From: a virus
Reading direction: 5' to 3' (one strand)
DNA length: 33,979 bases
IMG/VR virus record: IMGVR_UViG_3300032213_000907
Span: 1 to 33,979 of that record
This document shows positions 27,463-33,979 of the stretch, piece after piece. The notes under the pieces are model-generated. The model was given only the letters and a program-made list of their open reading frames with translations. It ran no database searches and was not told the origin of the DNA. A program made the position numbers and the translations under genes. The stretch's first letter is position 1, and each line of letters begins with the position of its first letter.

Positions 27463-30400
27463 GGTTTGACATCAAGCATGTCGAAGGCTTCGACCAACCT
27501 GTGCTTGACCAAGCTTGACATGTCGTTGAGCTGTTTGAGCTGCTCTTTGCGTTCCATGATGGTTAAATCTTTGTTTGCGCGAACTTGATTTGCGGCGGCA
27601 CGGATTTGACGCAATGTTCCATTCACTTGCGCATTGTAGAACTCCACAGCAGGATAGGCAGTGGGGTTGTCCTCCATGAATCTTTCCAACTGTTCGGGGC
27701 GGTCTTTAAGCGCATTGATGCGCTTCTCCATTTCCTTGACCTGCTTTTCAATGCTACTGAATTCACGGGCATCAATATTTGATTTAGACCCAATAAAGCT
27801 ACTGAGGAACACCATATCGTTCTTAGGATCAAACTCTTTTGACCCAGCCACAGTCAGTCCAACATTCGTTGCGCTTGAGGCCATCTTCGCCATACCGTCA
27901 AAATAGTTGTTGGCAAAGAAGTACATGGTGTTTGGACTCCAGTCCCATGCCCCATTTGTTGCATCAAACAATTCTCTCGCGGCTTTTTTGTACATCTCTG
28001 GGATGTTGTCGCCACCTGTGTAGGCGTCGCCAAACCGTGATTGACGGTTGTTGTATATCTCACGACCCAGACCGTCTAAGTTCATCACATACTCAAAGAA
28101 CGGACGGAACATAGAGGGCGTTACTGAGTCCATCGCAAACGCTGGGAAGTTTTCTATTGGACTGATACGCGATATTGGAAGCGGCATGAATGAGTCAAGT
28201 CCTGTGACTATAATGTTTCCAAACGCATCAAGCAGGGATGTCCTACCGGATGCAATAGACGCTATCTGTGCGCCAGCAGATGCAAACGCGCCAAGACCAA
28301 AGCCCCAAGGAATTTGAATAATTACATCTGTGCCGGGGATGTGAAAGCGCGCGTAGCGAGTCCAGCGCGCCATGTCATCTGTAACAACCTTGTTACGACC
28401 TTGATCGTCGTCTTCGGCCATCATCAGCGCCATGTAATACATAGCCACGCCTACACCAATCAGTCCTGTGGACATGTACCTTGCGTTGGTTTGCCGCTGT
28501 TTAAGCTCTTTCACCGCACGTTCAATTTGCTCTTCGGTACGGCCCTGTGCGGCAGCCTCTTCTCTAAAACTTGCTTCATCGAAACCAAACGCTGGGGCCA
28601 AAGCTTCAATAGCCCTGACTGCACCTGTAGCAGCTGGGCGGAAGAACATAAACGCAGCACCAGCACCTTTACCCCAACGACCAACCTGTTCAAAGTTGGC
28701 TAGGTTTTTGGCATATTCAACTGCTTGAGACTTAGCGTCAGCCAACGCATCAGCATCGTTTTTGAACTTGCCACTTGACTTGTTTTCAGCAAAAAACTGA
28801 TCCTTCAACAGGCGGTATGTAGCGGCGCGGCTAGACAATTCAAACATGTCGTTATAGATGTCAATGAACTTGTCTACCTGATCTTTCTTTTGCAAGATGC
28901 CACTGCGACCAATCTCTTTCATCAGTCCATCAAGCGCGCCCTTGGCAGCAAGCCCTTGGAGGTACGACACGCGGCCACCCAGCTGTACGTACTCAAGCAG
29001 GTCAGCATAGTATTGGTCTTTGGTCGCAAGCTCTCTCAGCTTGTCAAACTTACCGTTTGCGTAGAGGTTTGAGAACCGCACAGACTTAGCCATGCCACCA
29101 CCAGCCACATCCGCAGCAACAGCAGTCAGCAATTGACCTGCTTTAGTCGGGCCAAGTTCAGCACCAAGTGTAAAGGCGTTAGTCAGCGCATCACGTACAA
29201 AGTTCATTGGTGCAAACGCTGGGTTGTACCGTGTGTGCATCTGCCCAATACCACTTGTAATGGAGTTAGCGATATCAATCAACGGCTGCGTTGTTCTGTA
29301 TGAACGGCGAATGGCTTCGCGTTGTTTAGGGTCATTGAGTTCAATGATGTCTACTGTTCCATCGGCGTTGTAATGGAATATTTTGTTGTCTCCGCCAATG
29401 TCTTTCTTTTCAACATTGTTTAGGAAACGATCTTCAAACTTAATAGGGTCTTTGCTGACTTTACCAATAAGTAATTTGTCTCTTACAGCATTCTTAATTG
29501 ACAGAGTCAAGTCTTTACGTCCAGCACGCATAGCAGCAGACGCACCATCCGCAAGGGATTGGAGTAATGGATTCTCAGACTCTGACTCTCGTCCACCAAA
29601 AGGGTTCTGGCCTTCTTGCAAGTCACCGCCGATACGACGTGAGTCGATGTTGAACTCTTCATCAATCTGCCTGAAACCCGGACGTCCTTTGAACGGTACA
29701 TAGTCTTTAAAGTTATAAAAGTCAATCACGTTTGACGCAGGTTGTGAATGGTAGTTAGCCATCTTGTTCAGTGTCTGTGTCAGTTGATTGACTTTGCGCA
29801 GGGATTCCACCACTGCTTCAACTTCTTTTTCTGTCTCAGGTGTTATGCGCTCTTTGAGGATCGCAGCGATCTGGCGCGGTGTACGGTTTGCAATCACGTT
29901 GTACGCTGCATTGTTTTGGCTAAACATTTCAGGCGTAGTTGGCTTACCGTTTATTTGTTTTGCCCAGAACGACTTGTCATCAACAACTTTATCTAGCATG
30001 GCACGCAAGTCAAGCGCGCGCTCTTTGCGCTTTTCATCTAGAGCGTTGATCTGCTCCTGCGTCATGTCATCTGTGACTGCATAAGACGGTTGCGCTAACT
30101 CACGCATCACTGCTTCTCTGAACCCCTCGGCAGAGTATTCCTTACCTTCAAACTTAATGCGCTTGCTGTCATTCTCAAGCGGCACTGTCTTTATGTATTT
30201 GACACGGCGACGCTCAGGCTCGTGGCGTGCTTCCAAAATAATGTGAAGACGACCTAGTGCTTCATTGATAGTCAATCCAGCTTTCTTTGCGTATGCTTCT
30301 ACGGCTGCATGAGTCTCCTCAGTTGCACCACGTAAATATTCGTCATACAAATTAACAGCCATACCAGCAGAACGCGTAATTTGCCCATACACATTGTTTA

Positions 30401-33359
30401 ACTCAGGCCCAATACGTTTGAGTATCCCAAACAACCGCGCGCGGTCTTCTACCACTTTGATTGGGTAGCGTTCGTTCTGGAACATAGTGGCTGCCCAATG
30501 GCCGCCCTTCTTGGTAAACAAATTACGCAGGAATGATTTGGCAGTTCGTTCTTTAAGTTGGACTTCAGACTCAGCCTGCGCTGCAAGCTGCTCATCCGTC
30601 ATCTTTGACTCGTCGTATGTCTCTGCCTGTTTGGTTTCAGTAGGCAGCGGGGCCATTTGGATAGCGCCCTTTGGCGCAGCCATGACATATTCAAACGCGC
30701 CAAAGGTTTCAATCAGCGCATTACGTGCCTCGATGGTGTCAGGAATGCCAAGTACTTGGGCAACTGCTTTTACAAAATTAGACCATGCGTCTTTAACTTG
30801 CCCCCACAATGAATTACTAGCTGGGATTTGTATGCGTTGCAATTCTTTTTGGAACGCGCGGTCAGTGACGGCATACGACACAAACTCATAGATGTTCTTA
30901 TACGCAGCAGGGTACTTTTCTCCAAGCTCCTTGCGGGTCTTATTCATCAAGTAGTCAAGATGCACTGCGCCGTCTTCTTGTTTCTGAGACAGCCTGCCTT
31001 CGCTTTCTTCAAACGCGTGCAACACGCGTAGGGTCCCGGCGTGCGCGAACTCATGTAGTAAGACAGTCTCTGTCTGTCCTTCTTTGGTCATCCGAATCGT
31101 ATCGGTCTTGGGGTCGTACTCAGCGGGGCGGTTGTTTGGCAAACCTTGTACGACTTCAACTTTTGTTTTGAGCTTGAGTTTGTAAAGCGCTTGCGCAATC
31201 ACTCTATGCACGGGGTCTTGTGCAGAAGTACGCAGGTAATTTAGAAACGCGTTTCCGTTATTGTTGTCAAGCTGTTCTTCAACAAACTTAGGCAACGGCT
31301 TGGTCTTAGGTACGTTTTCAGGTTCAACGCCTTGCTTCTCAGCCAAATACGCTGACAGTCTTTCAGCAGCTATATCGTGTTCAGGCTGATTATTAGTCGC
31401 TAAACCTTCAAAGTAAACCTGTTTTTCTTCAGGCGACAACGCGCCAAACTCAGGCAGGTGTAGCCGCGCATCGGGTTCAATACCGTTGTGGTATTCCCGT
31501 GTGTCTTCGTACATCTCCTGTTGTTCAGGAGCTATCTCTACTGCGGGTTCGGCAGCGGGTGCTTCTTGTTCTTGCGTTTCTGTTTCGACGGCTTCAGGGG
31601 TTTCAGTGCCACTAGGTATCTCCTCTTCTACGGGCGTTTCTTCAACAGGCGCTCCAGATTCTATTTTTTCCCCTGTAATAGGGTGTATGAGAGCAAAATC
31701 TTCTTCATCCGCATCAATTGGAAGGGATTTATCTACTGGAGTTTCTGTTATAGGCGCTTCAAAACTTGGTACGTCTTCAAACTCTTCTACTGGAGTTTGC
31801 TGCGTTCCTTCTCCTGCAACAGGCTGTGCAACATCTTGTCCAGTAGAAACCACTCTAGATCGGTCAGATTCTCCAAGTCCTTTGGCGGGTACGACTGTAT
31901 CGGGCTGTTGAGCCACTGGAACGCTTGTTCCACCTGCTGTGGTGTCAGTTGGTCCAACATCTGGCGCTCCTTTCTGAGCTGCTTGTAGGTTCGCAATTTC
32001 TTTTTGGAGTCTGTTATTTTTTCTAATTCTTGCATCTAGTATTAACTGTTCGTTTGGAGTGATAGTGCCGCTTTGTTGTTTTTGTTTGGCTGCGTTTATA
32101 TCTTCTTCACGTTTTTTGTACTCGGCAATCTTTCTATCAAGTGCAGTCGCTGGCGCTCCAGTAGGCGCAACAGTAGGGACCGGGGCAACGGCTTCACCTT
32201 CAGGTGTAATTTCAAAACCGGATACAGTACGCCCCGCTGTAGTATGTGCAAGTTCTGGTTCTGGACCTAGGTCAGCATCAGCAGGCACTTCAATATCTCT
32301 CAACCCCTTGGTCTGAATTTTCTGCGCTGCGGCTTCAGGCCCCTTGCCAAGCGCTACGTCTGCAACGCCAGTAATACCAGCACCGCCAAGGCCACCTTTG
32401 AGTCCGGCATTGATGAACCGTTCAAAATTCTGCGGCGTGAAGAACCCACGGTTCTCGTCAACAAAACTTTCAGCGGCTGCGCTTGATGCTTCCTGCAACG
32501 CTTCAGTGCCGCCTTCAGTCACAAAGCCTTTGGCTACGCCCGTGCCTGCACGTTTGTACCAAGCCGCGCCTAATTCTTCGGGGCCAATTCCAGACAGCTT
32601 TGCTTTGCGTAATAGACTTATAGGTAACGCAGCGTCCAACACCGCGTTGAAGCTACCAAACGCAATCGCTGTACCAAGGTCTTGTTGCCCCGTGGCCTCA
32701 TAAATGTTTTGGTAAACGTCAGGTATGTTCTGCGCCGCAGAGCCAGCCAACGCACCACCTGCCTCATACTTGAGCGCAGTCTGCCGTGCAGCTTGAATCC
32801 CCGCTTGCGTCGCGGCTTGTTTTAATTCTTCACCAGCCAAGCCCTTGGCAGCTTGGGCAAGGACTGCTTTTTCTGCCGCAGACTGCGCAGCAGCTACCGC
32901 ACCGCGCCCTAGGATGGACGCCGCGCCGCCAGTAAATAAACTTGGTACGAGAGAAGGCAGAGCTTCACCAACTGCTTCCTTGGCGTACACCAGCGCATCG
33001 CCAACACCTTTAATGTTGGTGTATGACGGTACTTCAGCTGGATATTTCTTTGCTATTTCCTCTTGAGACTGCGCAGCTTCTCGCATCTGCTGCGCGGCGT
33101 ACTCATCTGCACCAACTGCTCTACCTGCCATAGCAGGCAAGATGTCTCCCAACAACACACCGGTTTGCGCAGCGCCACGTTTGATGGATGGAATGAAGCC
33201 AGTTTCCGGTTTCTTCTCCACTGGGGCAGGCATTACTTGTGGCTCTTCAAGCCCAAAATAATTTTTACCAAACAAATCCACGTCGCTCTGAGTCAGGCCC
33301 GACGGGCCTTTAAACAGATACGTTTTGCCGTCAGGGGCTTTAAACTCGTATCGAGCCAC
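27459..33359 (-). CDS. Giant internal virion / large polyvalent protein (1966 aa)
   Basis: One uninterrupted frame of 5.9 kb. The N-terminal 240 residues are Ala/Gly-rich with several hydrophobic stretches (VGEALPSLVPSLFTGGAASI), as in membrane-piercing ejection proteins. An acidic Pro/Glu-rich linker covers about 480-640. VLLHEFAHAGTLRVLHAF near 767-784 has an intact HExxH zinc-protease motif. Residues about 1370-1590 (FAPMNFVRDALTNAFTLGAE, then a helical region ending FMFFRPAATGAVRA) match the large polyvalent protein region often labelled LPD38. A single membrane segment lies near 1630. It is the largest late gene and probably travels inside the virion and enters the host with the DNA. Exact domain names are from memory. 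Confidence 0.85.
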   Translation of the reverse strand: MARYEFKAPDGKTYLFKGPSGLTQSDVDLFGKNYFGLEEPQVMPAPVEKKPETGFIPSIKRGAAQTGVLLGDILPAMAGRAVGADEYAAQQMREAAQSQEEIAKKYPAEVPSYTNIKGVGDALVYAKEAVGEALPSLVPSLFTGGAASILGRGAVAAAQSAAEKAVLAQAAKGLAGEELKQAATQAGIQAARQTALKYEAGGALAGSAAQNIPDVYQNIYEATGQQDLGTAIAFGSFNAVLDAALPISLLRKAKLSGIGPEELGAAWYKRAGTGVAKGFVTEGGTEALQEASSAAAESFVDENRGFFTPQNFERFINAGLKGGLGGAGITGVADVALGKGPEAAAQKIQTKGLRDIEVPADADLGPEPELAHTTAGRTVSGFEITPEGEAVAPVPTVAPTGAPATALDRKIAEYKKREEDINAAKQKQQSGTITPNEQLILDARIRKNNRLQKEIANLQAAQKGAPDVGPTDTTAGGTSVPVAQQPDTVVPAKGLGESDRSRVVSTGQDVAQPVAGEGTQQTPVEEFEDVPSFEAPITETPVDKSLPIDADEEDFALIHPITGEKIESGAPVEETPVEEEIPSGTETPEAVETETQEQEAPAAEPAVEIAPEQQEMYEDTREYHNGIEPDARLHLPEFGALSPEEKQVYFEGLATNNQPEHDIAAERLSAYLAEKQGVEPENVPKTKPLPKFVEEQLDNNNGNAFLNYLRTSAQDPVHRVIAQALYKLKLKTKVEVVQGLPNNRPAEYDPKTDTIRMTKEGQTETVLLHEFAHAGTLRVLHAFEESEGRLSQKQEDGAVHLDYLMNKTRKELGEKYPAAYKNIYEFVSYAVTDRAFQKELQRIQIPASNSLWGQVKDAWSNFVKAVAQVLGIPDTIEARNALIETFGAFEYVMAAPKGAIQMAPLPTETKQAETYDESKMTDEQLAAQAESEVQLKERTAKSFLRNLFTKKGGHWAATMFQNERYPIKVVEDRARLFGILKRIGPELNNVYGQITRSAGMAVNLYDEYLRGATEETHAAVEAYAKKAGLTINEALGRLHIILEARHEPERRRVKYIKTVPLENDSKRIKFEGKEYSAEGFREAVMRELAQPSYAVTDDMTQEQINALDEKRKERALDLRAMLDKVVDDKSFWAKQINGKPTTPEMFSQNNAAYNVIANRTPRQIAAILKERITPETEKEVEAVVESLRKVNQLTQTLNKMANYHSQPASNVIDFYNFKDYVPFKGRPGFRQIDEEFNIDSRRIGGDLQEGQNPFGGRESESENPLLQSLADGASAAMRAGRKDLTLSIKNAVRDKLLIGKVSKDPIKFEDRFLNNVEKKDIGGDNKIFHYNADGTVDIIELNDPKQREAIRRSYRTTQPLIDIANSITSGIGQMHTRYNPAFAPMNFVRDALTNAFTLGAELGPTKAGQLLTAVAADVAGGGMAKSVRFSNLYANGKFDKLRELATKDQYYADLLEYVQLGGRVSYLQGLAAKGALDGLMKEIGRSGILQKKDQVDKFIDIYNDMFELSSRAATYRLLKDQFFAENKSSGKFKNDADALADAKSQAVEYAKNLANFEQVGRWGKGAGAAFMFFRPAATGAVRAIEALAPAFGFDEASFREEAAAQGRTEEQIERAVKELKQRQTNARYMSTGLIGVGVAMYYMALMMAEDDDQGRNKVVTDDMARWTRYARFHIPGTDVIIQIPWGFGLGAFASAGAQIASIASGRTSLLDAFGNIIVTGLDSFMPLPISRISPIENFPAFAMDSVTPSMFRPFFEYVMNLDGLGREIYNNRQSRFGDAYTGGDNIPEMYKKAARELFDATNGAWDWSPNTMYFFANNYFDGMAKMASSATNVGLTVAGSKEFDPKNDMVFLSSFIGSKSNIDAREFSSIEKQVKEMEKRINALKDRPEQLERFMEDNPTAYPAVEFYNAQVNGTLRQIRAAANQVRANKDLTIMERKEQLKQLNDMSSLVKHRLVEAFDMLDVKP

Positions 33360-33361
33360 GT

Positions 33362-33979
33362 TTACTCCTCGGCGGATTTAGTGCCAATCAATTCCAATTG
33401 AGGCATCGCTTGCGACCACATATCGTTGTACAACGATTGCGCATACGACTTTTGCGATGGGTATTGTTTCTTCAACTCCATTCCTTTGAACGGGTCAGCC
33501 CAATCTTTTGCAGCCTGCTTTTGTGCGTTGATTGCTATGTTACTCTTGGTTCTCATGACCGCTGTGTTGTATGCATTTCCAGAAGAAGCAATACGCGCGC
33601 CAGTCAAACCTTCAACCGCCCTATTGTGACGTGATGTTTCAGCAAGTTGTGCTTGCTGCTGTTGAATCATTGCTTGGCTTTGCTGTAACTGACGCATGTT
33701 TGTAGCAGCCTGCATTGCAGCCGTGGAGTCATTCTTACGTGTGGCGATGTTGAATTTACGCATCTCAATTTGCAGTTTCATGTCGTTATCATCTGCGGCA
33801 GCAGCAAGTTTTTCGCTTTCGGCAAAAGAAGCAGCCAGCGTAGGCGCAGCTGCTGAAGCGCTTCCGAGTAAACCAGCAATACCTTGACCTTTACTTTCTC
33901 TACCGGTCTTAGAGGCTTGAGCAGCCATGTTGAAACCAAATTCAGCCAAGGCTTTACCCAAGGCTTTTTCTTTGATCTC
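33362..33979 (-). CDS. Internal virion protein, N-terminus off the right edge
   Basis: The frame is open from the window edge to the stop at 33362-33364 and has no ATG near the edge (it reads EIKEKALGKALAEFGFNMAA). A start outside the window is therefore likely; at least 205 codons are present. The protein is Ala/Gln-rich and helical (ATNMRQLQQSQAMIQQQQAQ), with LTGARIASSGNAYNTAVMRT and NIAINAQKQAAKDWADPFKG, like small inner-core or ejection proteins beside giant virion proteins in podovirus-like phages. Its stop lies three bases before the start of the 1966-aa gene. The family is inferred from context. Confidence 0.65.
   Translation of the reverse strand, partial: EIKEKALGKALAEFGFNMAAQASKTGRESKGQGIAGLLGSASAAAPTLAASFAESEKLAAAADDNDMKLQIEMRKFNIATRKNDSTAAMQAATNMRQLQQSQAMIQQQQAQLAETSRHNRAVEGLTGARIASSGNAYNTAVMRTKSNIAINAQKQAAKDWADPFKGMELKKQYPSQKSYAQSLYNDMWSQAMPQLELIGTKSAEE

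Noticed and set aside
31486-31988. Plus-strand open frames opposite the giant virion gene
   Set aside because: They mirror the Glu/Pro-rich linker of the giant gene and have no SD and no recognisable protein features.
1-33979. Temperate-phage functions (integrase, excisionase, att site) or defence islands
   Set aside because: No recombinase, CI-like repressor gene or att-like duplication was found in the window. Absence elsewhere in the genome cannot be judged.

Overview
This window looks like about 34 kb of a tailed double-stranded DNA bacteriophage (Caudoviricetes), probably with a freshwater or environmental proteobacterial host. That reading rests on a portal protein, both terminase subunits, a family-A DNA polymerase, a primase-helicase, an SNF2-type helicase, many tightly packed ATGA-overlapping small genes, and two virion-interior proteins. 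I see no integrase, no tRNA, no CRISPR array and no phage RNA polymerase. Phage type and host are inference. Neither window edge is a natural end: the portal gene runs off the left edge and an internal virion gene runs off the right edge.

The layout is two opposing transcription blocks. Late (structural) genes lie on the minus strand at both sides. On the left are small terminase, large terminase, a 57-aa gene and the portal (3045 down to 1). On the right are an internal virion protein and a 1966-aa giant protein (33979 down to 27459). On a circular or permuted map these would be the two ends of one leftward late operon whose middle (capsid, tail) is outside the window. The early/replication block (3465-27462) is entirely on the plus strand. 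The blocks diverge from a control region at 3046-3464 and converge at 27459-27462, where one TTAA carries both stop codons.

The plus block reads as follows. 3465-8183: small unknown genes with their own promoters and terminators, including two paralogous genes each preceded by the same leader module. 5749-6256: a gene-free AT-rich stretch full of ATTCCA repeats, a candidate origin. 8219-11933: a DUF3150-like protein, a MoxR/CobS-like AAA ATPase and a VWA protein with an HExxH motif, with three small ORFs between. 11946-14173: three unrecognised genes. 14121-16452: a VRR-NUC nuclease and a run of tiny genes. 16471-27462: HTH-DUF3310 protein, DNA polymerase A, unknown, RecB-like Fe-S nuclease, degenerate HNH-like protein, SNF2 helicase, Cys-containing unknown, HTH protein and prim-pol/helicase.

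The most notable non-coding signals are: (1) a leftward leader of about 120 nt with its own extended -10 promoter, a compact three-way-junction fold and a strong intrinsic terminator upstream of the terminase genes, a layout like lambda pR'-6S RNA-tR'; (2) a recurring hairpin/operator TTCA-nnGTnnnn-TGAA in front of six early genes or positions plus one inside a gene; (3) a tandemly duplicated promoter-leader-gene module; (4) the ATTCCA array; (5) a structured 200-nt leader before the SNF2 helicase with competing pairings; (6) an intrinsic terminator just before the primase-helicase start, which has no Shine-Dalgarno sequence. All functional statements come from reading motifs by eye; no database search was possible.
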